Positions 11,039 to 19,155 are shown, counted from the stretch's first letter. The stretch: 64,000 nucleotides of DNA from Glacieibacterium frigidum (GCF_007097155.1 NZ_VJWA01000001.1:839501-903500); one strand, 5' to 3'. The notes: generated by a model not told the origin, from the letters alone. Numbers and translations are program-made.

Positions 11039-11887
11039 TCAGCGCGCGGCGATGTAAGCCTTCATCTGGTCGCGGAAGCGCGCCGCCTGCTCGTCGCTCA
11101 CCGCCAGCCGGTCGAGCGCGGCGAAGGCGTCCGCACCGTGGCGGCGGCTGGCGAACAGCGCGGCGGCCTGTTCGGGAACGAAGGGATCGCCGCCGATCTG
11201 CGCGGCGAGGCAGCTGAGGTCGGTGACGATGCGGGTCAGCGTCGCGGGCGCGATGCGTTGGCCCTCGACCAGAGCCGGGCTGACCAGCGGCTTCGGATAT
11301 TCGGCCTCGAACTTCGCCAGCATCGCGTCGGCGGCAGCGGCGTCGACCAGCCCCTCGCAGCGGAAGGTCGGGGCATATGCCAGCGGCGCCGTGGTGGTGG
11401 CAGGCTGGGGGCTCGTCTCGTCGGTCGCGGTCATGCGATCTCCCTGCAGGCGAAAGGTCCGCGCCGGACCGGGCGCGCCGATATTGCTGAAGCCGGGCAT
11501 GGTGACCACGACCTTGCCGTCCTGCGCCTTCAGGGCCGCGCGCGAGCTGCACGTTCCGAAGGGCGGAGTGGCAACCCCGCGCCCGGCTTTCACGGTCACC
11601 ACGACATAGCGCATCGGGCACGCCGATCCGCCGCTGGGTGCCTCGATCAGATAGACTTGGCCCGTCGGTATGTCGGCCTGCGCGCCGACCCTGAAGCGCG
11701 CCGCCTCCTCGGCCTGCGCCGCTGTCAGCACGACCTGCCCCCCAACCAGCACGACCGGCGCGCCGTCGCGCACCGCAATCGTCGGGCGAACGACCGCGGG
11801 CGGCGCAGCCCCGGCCGCACCGCCCGCCGCGTCGCATCCCGCGACGCTCACTGCCGTCAATGCAAGAAACGCAACCCTAGCGAACAA
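11039..11887 (-). CDS. Lipoprotein with TDLSCL and LFASRRHG motifs (cassette partner, left copy)
   Basis: 282 residues, apparent TTG start, with a signal peptide and lipobox (SVAGC, cysteine 18), so probably an outer-membrane or periplasmic lipoprotein. I do not recognise the family. It is clearly paralogous to the product of 35391-36338: shared elements in the same order are ACPxxYxVV, FGxC, VVVTMP, VTDLSCL and LFASRRHGxxAF. Four cysteines of the mature part recur, suggesting disulfides. The gene overlaps the stop of the upstream LysM hydrolase-like gene by 11 bases, so the two are translated together; the paralog occupies the same place behind a related large protein. An immunity-type role for the upstream protein is inference. 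Confidence 0.75.
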   Translation of the reverse strand: MFARVAFLALTAVSVAGCDAAGGAAGAAPPAVVRPTIAVRDGAPVVLVGGQVVLTAAQAEEAARFRVGAQADIPTGQVYLIEAPSGGSACPMRYVVVTVKAGRGVATPPFGTCSSRAALKAQDGKVVVTMPGFSNIGAPGPARTFRLQGDRMTATDETSPQPATTTAPLAYAPTFRCEGLVDAAAADAMLAKFEAEYPKPLVSPALVEGQRIAPATLTRIVTDLSCLAAQIGGDPFVPEQAAALFASRRHGADAFAALDRLAVSDEQAARFRDQMKAYIAAR

Positions 11888-13667
11888 GCGTCGAAACCGA
11901 TGCCGGGCGCACGCTGCCGCTGTCGTTCATGAAGCGGGTCACGTCGATCCGCGCGTTGGTATAGTCGGTCAGCCAGGCGTGATAGGCCTGTGCCCGGTCG
12001 CCGCCCGACCGCGCCAGATAATCGGCACGCTGGCTGGCGGGGACGTTGCCGGCCCACTTCGAATCGACCGACACGATGTCGCCGCGGAAGAACGACCGCG
12101 CGCCGCCCAGCCCCTCGTGATGCGCGATGTACGCCACCTTCGCGGTCATCGCGGCGTCCAGGTTGCGCGGCACGACGCCGCTCGCCTGCAGGCTGGCGAT
12201 ATTGCTCGTTGCGTAGCTGACGCCCGCGACGATCGACAGGCGGGCATCGGTGCGCAGCGCCAGCAGCGCGCTGTCCGAGGTGTTCGCCGGGTCGATGCCG
12301 CGCGACTTCAGCTCGGCATTGAGCAGCGAGCTTCCGCTCCGCGCCTCGCCGAGCCAGGTGCCCGAGACGAACTGCGTCAGCCCGGTCGCGCCCGAATCGG
12401 CGTTGTAGCTGTCGGCACGCCACTGGCCGTTGCGATCGGCGGCGGCCTCGGCCGAGATCACCGCCGCCACCGTCTGCGGCGGCAGCCCCGACACCGTCGC
12501 GGCGTGCAGAATGTCGGCGCGATAGGTCTCGTTGACCCCCAGCGTCAGATTGGCCGCGGTCATTTCGCCGCTGCCGCCGGTGCGGGGCGGCGTGACGGGG
12601 GCGACCTGCGCGCCCGCATCGGGCTTGATGTAGACGCCGATCAGCACCCGGCCGCGTCCCTCCAGCCCGGCCTCAGCCGGACCAGTGCGCGCGCGCGCCG
12701 AGGCATAGTCGCTGGCGAAGCCGCTGTTGGTGCGGATCTCGATATGCCCATACTGCGCGTTGCGGTCGGTCGCGCCGGGTGCCGCGCCATAGACGAGCAC
12801 CGCCCCGACGGGGGCGTCGTACGGCGAGCGAATATTGTGGCGCGGGTCGTTCAGCACGTTCTGGAAACCGCGCGCCTCGAGCGCCGGGCCGGCCCCCTTG
12901 GCGGCGACGCCGGGCATATAGTCGCGCGTCGCGCCGCTGTGCTGCAGCGCTTCCTTGACCCAGGCGTAGCAGCGCCCGATCGACGGATGGCCCGCCGCCT
13001 GCTGCTCGGCATAGCGTGCCGCCTCTACCGACGCGCGGCCGGGGGTGATGACGCCATCGGCCGGCGGTGCGCTGGGAGTGACCGCGGTCGTCTCGGGCAC
13101 GCGTGTCGGCGCACGCGGCGCGGCGTCGGCACCCGCCGGCAGGCGCAGTACCGTACCGATCGACAGGCGGTCGGGGTCGGAAATACCGTTCAGCCGCGCC
13201 AGCGTCGGCCACTCGGTGCCGTGCCGCGACGCGATCCCCGACAGCGTATCGCCCGCGACGACGGTGTAGCTCGACGGCGACGCGGCCCCCAGGCGCACGA
13301 CGTCGCCGGGCCGGATCAGGTCGGCGTGCTTCGCTAGCCCGGGGTTGTTCGCGAGCAGGGTCTCCAGCGACTGGCCGTTCCGCGCCGCGATCCCCGACAG
13401 CGTGTCGCCCGAGCGCACGGTGTAGGTCGACGGGGCAGGGCGGTACTGGTCGAGGCCGCCGGGGCTCGCGACGAGCCGGTCGACGGGGGAGGGCGAGCTG
13501 ACCAACCGGTCGATCGACGACGGCGGCACCTCGATGCCGAACGTGCGCGCCACCGAACGCAACAGGCTCTCTCCCAGCGAACCGGCCGACGCCGCACGGT
13601 CGCCCGTGCCAGCGCCTGTCCCCGGATTGCCCGTCGTGGTCGTGCGCGATTCCTGAATTGCAGTCAT
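11877..13667 (-). CDS. LysM - CHAP/NlpC-like - lytic transglycosylase-like cell-wall protein
   Basis: 596 residues with no Sec signal peptide. The low-complexity N-terminus holds two DRLV motifs ten residues apart (53-56, 63-66). Two LysM domains follow (about 81-126 and 133-178; both with YTVxxGDTLSGIA). A middle domain contains C233 in GRCYAWVKEAL and H308 in YGHIEIR, the arrangement of a CHAP/NlpC-type cysteine peptidase. The C-terminal third looks like a transglycosylase (E407 in VISAEAAAD, then SGATGLTQFVSGTW). The predicted role is peptidoglycan cleavage. Absence of a Sec signal, the neighbouring T3SS and a paralog at the other end of the island suggest export by the T3SS, which is inference. 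A palindromic box lies 60-75 bases upstream of the ATG. Confidence 0.8.
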   Translation of the reverse strand: MTAIQESRTTTTGNPGTGAGTGDRAASAGSLGESLLRSVARTFGIEVPPSSIDRLVSSPSPVDRLVASPGGLDQYRPAPSTYTVRSGDTLSGIAARNGQSLETLLANNPGLAKHADLIRPGDVVRLGAASPSSYTVVAGDTLSGIASRHGTEWPTLARLNGISDPDRLSIGTVLRLPAGADAAPRAPTRVPETTAVTPSAPPADGVITPGRASVEAARYAEQQAAGHPSIGRCYAWVKEALQHSGATRDYMPGVAAKGAGPALEARGFQNVLNDPRHNIRSPYDAPVGAVLVYGAAPGATDRNAQYGHIEIRTNSGFASDYASARARTGPAEAGLEGRGRVLIGVYIKPDAGAQVAPVTPPRTGGSGEMTAANLTLGVNETYRADILHAATVSGLPPQTVAAVISAEAAADRNGQWRADSYNADSGATGLTQFVSGTWLGEARSGSSLLNAELKSRGIDPANTSDSALLALRTDARLSIVAGVSYATSNIASLQASGVVPRNLDAAMTAKVAYIAHHEGLGGARSFFRGDIVSVDSKWAGNVPASQRADYLARSGGDRAQAYHAWLTDYTNARIDVTRFMNDSGSVRPASVSTLVR

Positions 13668-13726
13668 GTCAGCTGCTCCTCAACTCGTTACACGACAACG
13701 ATAAGCGCGACGCTTCTTTCCCGTAA

Positions 13727-13742
13727 TAGTCGGAACGATTAG
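13727..13742. promoter_or_regulatory. Palindromic box A
   Basis: TAGTCGGAACGATTAG, half-sites around a GAA centre (AGTCG / CGATT). It is 15/16 identical to box C at 20002-20017. It sits about 68 bases upstream of the ATG of the leftward LysM hydrolase-like gene and overlaps the stop codon of the preceding gene, consistent with an operator or activator site in a promoter. A bound factor has not been shown; the LuxR-type regulator at 20014-20364 is a candidate. Confidence 0.55.
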
Positions 13743-14470
13743 CCCAGCGGGCGCAGCCCCGCGGCGGTCAGCGACATCTTGCGCAGGTCGAACCCGAAGG
13801 TCGCGCGCGCGCCCTGTGCAGTGGCGGCGGCAACCTTCTCGCGCAGCGCCGGCGTCGCCTTGGCAGCGGTCGCGGACTGCGCGACGAGCATCGCCTGGAC
13901 GAACATCACGTCGCTCAGCTCTTGCTTCGCCGCCGGGCTGGACGCGGCGATCGTCGGGCCGATCGAGCGCGCCAGCTGGTTGCGGACCCCGTTGATCTGG
14001 GCGCGCGACGGCGTGTCGTCGCGGCCGCGCGTCGCGAACCACGCGGTCGTCAGATAGGTCGTCGTCGCGTCGAGCGCGTCGTTGGTGCGCAGCCCCATCG
14101 GCGCCAGGTCCCGCTCGATCCCGGCGATCGGGTCGCGCGCGGCGAACATCTTCTGCAGTTCGTCGGCCGCTTTCGGATCGACGGCCCGCGTCTTGGCGAC
14201 AATCGTCGCGAAGACGCGCTTGCGGACCGCCGGCGACGGGGTGAAGCGCGTGTCGGGCCGTGCCGCGGGCGACTTGGCGAGCGGATCGGGCTTGCCCTGC
14301 CGCTGCGCCCGCGCCCTCTCCGACTGGGTATTCGCATCCATCGACAGCGTGTTGGTCAGCGCACCCATGTCGAACACGCCCTGCGCCGACGCGGCGACGG
14401 GAAGGGCGAGCAGCAGGCCCGCGATCAGCCGGTTGAGTATCATTCTGCGCATTCCCCGTTCAAACTTCAT
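13739..14470 (-). CDS. Secreted paralog 1 of the tandem LTxxGF family (divergent member)
   Basis: 243 residues with a signal peptide (LIAGLLLALPVAASAQ). It shares with its upstream neighbours the order: signal peptide, Gln-starting mature end, basic low-complexity linker, helical core, and an end of the form DLRKMSLTAAGLRP. It lacks the LHAGWQSA block that the others have and is the most divergent copy. The family may correspond to what databases call DUF6683, which I could not check. It is the last gene of the chain and its ATG overlaps the stop of the preceding gene by 4 bases, implying translational coupling. Predicted periplasmic; function unknown. Confidence 0.7.
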   Translation of the reverse strand: MKFERGMRRMILNRLIAGLLLALPVAASAQGVFDMGALTNTLSMDANTQSERARAQRQGKPDPLAKSPAARPDTRFTPSPAVRKRVFATIVAKTRAVDPKAADELQKMFAARDPIAGIERDLAPMGLRTNDALDATTTYLTTAWFATRGRDDTPSRAQINGVRNQLARSIGPTIAASSPAAKQELSDVMFVQAMLVAQSATAAKATPALREKVAAATAQGARATFGFDLRKMSLTAAGLRPLG

Positions 14471-15174
14471 CGCGGCCGGAAACCGGCACTGGTCAATCGC
14501 AGCGCGCGAAGGTCGGTCCCGGATCGCGCCTTGAACATCGCCGCGATGCTGTCGCTGTACGCCTTGGTCCTGCCCTCGCGGGTGGCGCTCTGCCAGCCGG
14601 CGTGGATCGTCACGCTGAGCAGCTTCATTTCCTCGCCGAGCGCGGTTCGCATCGCGGGCTGCAACAGGCGCGGGTCGGCCGACAGACGCGCGGTCAGCTG
14701 GTTGCGCAACGCCGCGACCGTAGCGTTGCCGATGTCGGTCGCGTCGCGGTTGGCGATCTGCCAGCTGAACAGGGTGTAGGCGGTGAAGACATCGCCCAGG
14801 TCGTCCGGCTGCAAGCCGCTGCCGCTCAACAAGGTCCGCATGATCAAAGTCGTGTCGTGCTTCGCGAGCTGAACGGCGAGCGTCTTCGCCGCTGCCGGGT
14901 TCGACTTGCCGAGTCTGGCGACAAAGGCGCCCTGCGCGGCCTTTGCAGATGCAGCAGTCGACCGGAAGCCCAGCCGGGGCGCCGTCACGCGCGACACTGT
15001 GGGTGACGGCGGCCTGGGGCGCACCTGAGGAGCACGCTCACCACTCGACATCATTTCGGAGCGGGTGTTGTCGTACAGCATGCTCATCGCGGAATCGGAG
15101 AGCTGGGCAGCCGCCGCCGCTGGCATCGTCCCTAGCAGCACGGCAGCTGCAATGTGTCTGGCATCCACGATCAT
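14467..15174 (-). CDS. Secreted paralog 2 of the tandem family
   Basis: 235 residues from the ATG at 15174, chosen for the GGAGGCGAG site before it and the signal peptide it opens (MIVDARHIAAAVLLGTMPAA). The mature protein starts with Gln after AAAA and contains the family core: AKTLAVQLAKHD, a YTLFSW helix, EEMKLLSVTIHAGWQSATREGR, AMFKARSGTDLRALRLTSAGF. Start and stop overlap neighbouring genes by exactly 4 bases on both sides. The upstream neighbour is a GNAT acetyltransferase gene rather than another paralog. Predicted periplasmic; function unknown. Confidence 0.75.
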   Translation of the reverse strand: MIVDARHIAAAVLLGTMPAAAAAQLSDSAMSMLYDNTRSEMMSSGERAPQVRPRPPSPTVSRVTAPRLGFRSTAASAKAAQGAFVARLGKSNPAAAKTLAVQLAKHDTTLIMRTLLSGSGLQPDDLGDVFTAYTLFSWQIANRDATDIGNATVAALRNQLTARLSADPRLLQPAMRTALGEEMKLLSVTIHAGWQSATREGRTKAYSDSIAAMFKARSGTDLRALRLTSAGFRPR

Positions 15175-15740
15175 CTCGCCTCCCCCATCCGTCCCCCGCC
15201 GCGCGACGGCGGCAGCGCCCGGCCGCCCAGCGCGCGCCATGTCGCGACGTCCAGCCGGTGCACAATCGCCGAACGCCCGAACACCGTTTCGGGTGCCGGA
15301 TTGCCGAAGCCGAGCCGGGCCAGCGCGGCGGCGGCGGCGCGGTTGTCGGGGTGGTGTGCGCTGACCAGTTCGCGGCGCCCGAGGCCCTCGAACGCATGGT
15401 CGATCAGCGCTGCGCCGGCCTCGACCGACAGCCCGCCCGGCCACGCCGCGCGCGCCAGCCGCCCGCCGAACTCGAGCAAATCGTCGTCGCCGTCGTTGAA
15501 GGGGGTCAGCGTGTACAGCCCCAGGAAGCGCCCGTCGCCCTGCCGCCGCGCCGCCCACGGCCCGATGCCGCGCGCGTGCAGCTTTGCCGCCCAGTCGAGA
15601 TAGATGCTGACCTTCCACGGCTCGTCGGGGATGCCGTCGATCAGCTGCGCGACGACCCGCGGATCGCGGTGCAGCGCGATGATGTCCCCGGCGTCGTGCA
15701 CCCCGACCGGGGTCAGGACCGTGCGGCGGGACAGGATCAC
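15171..15740 (-). CDS. GNAT-family N-acetyltransferase (RimJ/RimL type)
   Basis: 189 residues, GTG start, no signal peptide. The fold signature is present: RTVLTPVGVHDAGDIIALHRDP at the N-terminus, GRFLGLYTLTPF and FGGRLARAAWPGGL (strand before the acetyl-CoA loop), and the C-terminal ELVSAHHPDNRAAAAALARLGF motif in which the asparagine-arginine pair is typical of RimJ/RimL relatives. It would acetylate an amino group of a protein or small molecule in the cytoplasm. It is the only cytoplasmic enzyme in the chain of secreted paralogs and is locked into it by 4-base overlaps at both ends (GTGA upstream, ATGA downstream), so it is expressed with them. Its substrate is unknown. Confidence 0.85.
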   Translation of the reverse strand: MILSRRTVLTPVGVHDAGDIIALHRDPRVVAQLIDGIPDEPWKVSIYLDWAAKLHARGIGPWAARRQGDGRFLGLYTLTPFNDGDDDLLEFGGRLARAAWPGGLSVEAGAALIDHAFEGLGRRELVSAHHPDNRAAAAALARLGFGNPAPETVFGRSAIVHRLDVATWRALGGRALPPSRGGGRMGEAR

Positions 15741-16480
15741 CTCCGCACGAACCCTCGCTCGGTCAGCCGCATGGCGCGGAGGTCGTTGCCGGTGAAGCGC
15801 TGGAACATGCGCGCCACGCCGTCGGCGTAGGGACGAAGATTTCCCTCCTTCCGGGCCGACTGCCAGCCGGCATGCAGTGTGACGAAGAGTAGCTTAATCT
15901 CTTCCGCCAGTTCGGCGCGGGTGCGTGGATCGCTGAAGCGGCGGTCGTTCGCGAGGCCGGCTGCGACCTGCGCACGCACGGCTGCCGCGTCGGCCCGGCT
16001 GGGATCGGGCGCGCCGTTGGCGATAAGCCAGCCTAGCAATGTATAGGCGGCCAGTGCGTCCACGGCGTCGTCCGTACGGTAACCGAACGGTGCGACGATA
16101 CCTGCATAGACGCGGCTGTAGTCGTGCTGGGCGAGCTGGGCGGCGATTGCCTTTCCCGCTGCCGGGTCGCTCTTGGTCGTCCGCTGGATGAACGCGTCCG
16201 CCGCAGCCCGGCGCAGCGCGCTCGTCGAGCGATAGGGGAACGCCGTCGCGGCCATGCCCGGTGCTGCCGGTCGCGCCAGGTAATTGCCACCGGTGCGGGT
16301 GTCCGGAACAGACGGCCTGCCATAGGCCCGCCCGGAACTCGCTCCCGGCGCCACCGCTCCACGCATCAAGACCTGGAGATTGCTCGTTACGTTAACGGCG
16401 TTGTAGTCGATGTATTGCGCCCATGACGCCGACGGCGCGGCGAACATGGCTAAAATCATTCCGATTCGGACTACACTCAT
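15737..16480 (-). CDS. Secreted paralog 3 of the tandem family
   Basis: 247 residues from the ATG at 16480; the longer frame reads back into the neighbouring gene. Signal peptide MSVVRIGMILAMFAAPSASW ending at AQ, then a linker and the family core: a helix with AADAFIQRTTKSDPAAGKAI, YAGIVAPFGYRTDDAVDALAAYTLLGW, EEIKLLFVTLHAGWQSARKEGN, and the ending NDLRAMRLTERGFV. The second half is nearly identical in wording to paralog 6 at 18332-19084, so duplication is recent or the core is under strong constraint. Overlaps both neighbours by 4 bases. Predicted periplasmic; function unknown. Confidence 0.78.
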   Translation of the reverse strand: MSVVRIGMILAMFAAPSASWAQYIDYNAVNVTSNLQVLMRGAVAPGASSGRAYGRPSVPDTRTGGNYLARPAAPGMAATAFPYRSTSALRRAAADAFIQRTTKSDPAAGKAIAAQLAQHDYSRVYAGIVAPFGYRTDDAVDALAAYTLLGWLIANGAPDPSRADAAAVRAQVAAGLANDRRFSDPRTRAELAEEIKLLFVTLHAGWQSARKEGNLRPYADGVARMFQRFTGNDLRAMRLTERGFVRR

Positions 16481-17232
16481 CGCCGCACGAATCCTGCGTC
16501 GGTCAGGCGCACGCGGCGGAGGTCGTCGCCGCCCTGCTGGGCGAACATACGCGCGACCCCGTCGCTGTATTGGGCGAGATTGCCTTCGCGGCGCGCCGAC
16601 TGCCACCCTGCGTGCAGCGTGACGAACAGCAGTTTGAGCTCCTCGCCCAGCTTAGCGCGTCCGGTCGGTGAGCTCAGCCTCGTGTCGGCGGCGAGGCGGG
16701 GAGCGATCTGGTTGCGCAGCGCGCGCACCGCGGCCGGCGAAGGGTCGGCGTCCCCACTGCCGATCAGATAGCCGAGCGCCGTATAGGCAGTCAGGATGTC
16801 GGCGGTATCGTTGTCGCGCAGGCCGAAGGGGGCGACGACGCCGCGATATACCTTGCCGAAATTCACGCGCTGAAACTGCACCGCCAGGGTCCGGGCCGCC
16901 TCGGGATTCTTCGCGCGCAGTCGCGTGAGCATTTCAGACTGCGCCTGCTGTTGCAGCGCCGCCGTCGGCGTATAGGTCAGGCGCACCGCCTGTCCGTTCG
17001 CGACCGGCCGCGCACGGCTGAAAGCGATGCTCAGCGGATTGCTTGCATAGCTGGTGGTAGCGGCCGCCGGAGCGCGCCGCGAACTGCCACGTACTCCGGC
17101 AGCATTGTCGTAGCGCTCGCGGAGCATATCCGCCTGCACCTGCGCGCCCAAGTAATCGACGCTGTCCTGAGCGATCGCGGGCGCCGCGATAGCGAACACG
17201 GCTGCGATCAATACTGCACGCTTCACGGTCAT
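16477..17232 (-). CDS. Secreted paralog 4 of the tandem family
   Basis: 251 residues from the ATG at 17232, with the signal peptide MTVKRAVLIAAVFAIAAPAI ending in AQ. The mature protein opens QDSVDYLGAQVQADM, then carries the family core: AARTLAVQFQRVNFGKVYRG, VAPFGLRDNDTADILTAYTALGY, EELKLLFVTLHAGWQSARRE and QQGGDDLRRVRLTDAGFV. It shares the VAPFGLRDN wording with paralog 5 and the overall helix pattern with all copies. Its start overlaps the stop of a truncated copy (17229-17387) by 4 bases. Predicted periplasmic; function unknown. Confidence 0.78.
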   Translation of the reverse strand: MTVKRAVLIAAVFAIAAPAIAQDSVDYLGAQVQADMLRERYDNAAGVRGSSRRAPAAATTSYASNPLSIAFSRARPVANGQAVRLTYTPTAALQQQAQSEMLTRLRAKNPEAARTLAVQFQRVNFGKVYRGVVAPFGLRDNDTADILTAYTALGYLIGSGDADPSPAAVRALRNQIAPRLAADTRLSSPTGRAKLGEELKLLFVTLHAGWQSARREGNLAQYSDGVARMFAQQGGDDLRRVRLTDAGFVRR

Positions 17233-17387
17233 CGTCGCCCCCGCACGAACCCGCGCTCGGTCAAGCGCATCGCCCGCAGGTCGTTGCCGGTGAACTGCTG
17301 GAACATCCGCGCCACGCCATCGATGTTTTGCGCCGCAGCAGGCGCGGCGGTCGATAGCAGACCGATGATCAGCGCCCTGCGATACAT
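17229..17387 (-). pseudogene. Internally deleted copy of the tandem family (signal peptide fused to C-terminus)
   Basis: A 52-codon frame starts at the ATG at 17387 with a good signal peptide (MYRRALIIGLLSTAAPAAAQ) and passes directly into the last 30 residues of the family (DGVARMFQQFTGNDLRAMRL then TERGFV). About 200 codons of the usual core are missing, yet frame, stop and the 4-base overlap with the next gene are kept. It is best read as a remnant of a full-length paralog after an internal in-frame deletion, perhaps kept because it couples translation to the next gene. A functional exported micropeptide is possible but less likely. Confidence 0.7.
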
Positions 17388-17492
17388 TCCCCACCTGCCC
17401 GTAAGCTCGAACCAACTGACCAACGTGCCGCGAAATCAGCAGCTTCTAACCGCATCGGCTGCGTTCCGGTTCCGCGCCCGACGACAGTTTCG

Positions 17493-18224
17493 CTACGCGG
17501 CGACCAACCCATCGGGCGTGAGCCGCAGCGCACGCAGGTCGGTGCCTTGCTGGGCAAACGTTGCAGCGACCCCGTCACTGTACTTGCGCAGATTGCCCTC
17601 GCGCCGGGCCGACTGCCAACCGGCATGGAGCGTCACGAACAACAACTTCAGTTCCTCACCGACTCTCGCGCGGTTGGCAGGCGTGCTCAGCGTTGGATTG
17701 GCCGCCATGCGTGCTCCCAGCTGCTGCCTGGCAGCAGCGACCGACGCATGTCCGGGATCGCCGGCACCCGTCGCGATCATCCAGCCAAGGACGGTATAGG
17801 CTGTGAGGGCGTCGGCGGCATTGTTATCGCGCAGCCCGAACGGTGCGACGATGCCGCGATAAATCGAGCCATAGTCGTGACGGCTAAACTGCTCGGCAAC
17901 AGCCTGCGCCGCTGCGGGATCCTTGCCAAGTAGCCGGCTGACGAAGCCTTCGACGGTCTCCCGGGCGAGCGTCCGGCTGGGCTGGTAGGCCAGCGCCGCC
18001 GATGAAAAGGCGGCCGTCGACATAGCACCGCCCGCCGCGACCTGCCCGATTGTAGCCCCACCGGCCGCGCGCCGCGCCTTTGCACGGGCAAGGGCCGCCT
18101 GCTGCCGCACCGGCTGCATCGTCAGGTTAGACATCGCCTGTGTAGGCGCAAGGTTGAAATACATCTGCGCCGGCACCGCACTGGGCGTCAGCAGAAGCAG
18201 TACCGCACCGAGTCTACGCAGCAT
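17493..18224 (-). CDS. Secreted paralog 5 of the tandem family
   Basis: 243 residues from the ATG at 18224, which has GGAGGT upstream. Signal peptide MLRRLGAVLLLLTPSAVPAQ, then a mature N-terminus that includes TMQPVRQQAAL, a basic linker, and the family core (AQAVAEQFSRHDYGSIYRG, VAPFGLRDNNAADALTAYTV, EELKLLFVTLHAGWQSARRE, QQGTDLRALRLTPDG). A 24/27-base copy of the MQPVRQQAA coding stretch is found again 170 bases upstream in non-coding DNA. It is separated by 105 bases from the truncated copy downstream. Predicted periplasmic; function unknown. Confidence 0.78.
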   Translation of the reverse strand: MLRRLGAVLLLLTPSAVPAQMYFNLAPTQAMSNLTMQPVRQQAALARAKARRAAGGATIGQVAAGGAMSTAAFSSAALAYQPSRTLARETVEGFVSRLLGKDPAAAQAVAEQFSRHDYGSIYRGIVAPFGLRDNNAADALTAYTVLGWMIATGAGDPGHASVAAARQQLGARMAANPTLSTPANRARVGEELKLLFVTLHAGWQSARREGNLRKYSDGVAATFAQQGTDLRALRLTPDGLVAA

Positions 18225-18261
18225 TCCGATTACCTCCGAACGCCCAAGCGCTGTCTTGAAT

Positions 18262-18315
18262 CTAGGCTGCCTGCTGACGCACCGGTTGCATCGCCAACAA
18301 GGAAGTCGGCCCGAT
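18262..18315 (-). pseudogene. Fragment of another family copy
   Basis: Reads GPTSLLAMQPVRQQAA followed by TAG. It matches the mature N-terminus of paralog 5 (APTQAMSNLT then MQPVRQQAA), with 24 of 27 bases identical over the last nine codons. No signal peptide or core remains, so this is the stub of a deleted seventh or eighth copy in the gap between paralogs 5 and 6. Confidence 0.55.
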
Positions 18316-18331
18316 GGCATAGTGATTATTC

Positions 18332-19084
18332 TTATCTCCCCACGAATCCGCGCTCGGTGAGTCGCATCGCGCGCAAATCATTGCCGGTAAAACGCTTGAA
18401 CATTGCGGCAACGCCGTCGGCATAAGTCCGCAGATTGCCCTCCTTCCGCGCCGACTGCCAACCGGCGTGAAGGGTGACAAAGAGCAGCTTCATCTCCTCC
18501 GCCAATTCGGCGCGCGTGCGGGGATTGGTGAACTTGGGGTCGTTGCTCAAGCCTTGCGCGACCTGTTCACGAACCGCGCGCGCTGCCGCCGGACTTGGGT
18601 CCGGCGACCCGGTGGCGATCAGCCAACCCAGCAGCGTATACGCGGCGACGGCATCTGCCGTATCATCGGCGCGATAACCAAACGGCGCAACGATCCCGGC
18701 GTAGATTCGGCTGAAGTTATTCTTGGAAACTTCCGCGGCAATCAGCTTCCCCGCCTGGGGATCACTTTGCATGACACGCTGCACATATGCATCTGCTGCG
18801 CTTTTCCGAAGTTCCGGCGTCGACCTATAGCGCAGATCGATAGCGGCCGCGCCGGGATTTGGTGGGCTTAGCAACGCGCCGCCTGCAGCAGCGTACGAAG
18901 ATTTTAGCTGCGGCTGCTGCGCCGTTCGCGTCGAAGCGGCAATCTGATTGTCCCGGCGACGAAACATCTTCTTGTACATTTCGCCGGTTTGCATGCTCTG
19001 CGCATGCACGCCGATATAATCCATCTGGGCCACCGCGGCGCTTGGCAATGCAAGTGAAATCGCGAGTATAAAAGTCAGCCGCAT
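18332..19084 (-). CDS. Secreted paralog 6 of the tandem family
   Basis: 250 residues from the ATG at 19084, preferred over the TTG at 19090 because the GGGAG site is 7 bases before the ATG and would touch the TTG. Signal peptide MRLTFILAISLALPSAAVAQ, then MDYIGVHAQSM, a linker, and the family core (YVQRVMQSDPQAGKLIAAEV, YAGIVAPFGYRADD, EEMKLLFVTLHAGWQSARKE, NDLRAMRLTERGFVGR). It is the first paralog after a strong terminator that follows the needle/filament-like gene, so its expression probably depends on read-through or its own promoter. Predicted periplasmic; function unknown. Confidence 0.78.
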   Translation of the reverse strand: MRLTFILAISLALPSAAVAQMDYIGVHAQSMQTGEMYKKMFRRRDNQIAASTRTAQQPQLKSSYAAAGGALLSPPNPGAAAIDLRYRSTPELRKSAADAYVQRVMQSDPQAGKLIAAEVSKNNFSRIYAGIVAPFGYRADDTADAVAAYTLLGWLIATGSPDPSPAAARAVREQVAQGLSNDPKFTNPRTRAELAEEMKLLFVTLHAGWQSARKEGNLRTYADGVAAMFKRFTGNDLRAMRLTERGFVGR

Positions 19085-19102
19085 CTTCAAACTCCCGACA
19101 AC

Positions 19103-19137
19103 AAAAAATTGCCGGAGCAGGCAACGCCTGCTCCGGC
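19103..19137 (-). terminator. Strong rho-independent terminator
   Basis: Perfect 12-base stem GCCGGAGCAGGC / GCCTGCTCCGGC (19111-19122, 19126-19137) with a 3-base loop, followed on the minus strand by AATTTTTTG. It ends transcription of the 19156-19866 gene and would leave only read-through for the paralog array below. Confidence 0.9.
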
Positions 19138-19155
19138 CGTAATGTTCCGAAAGGC

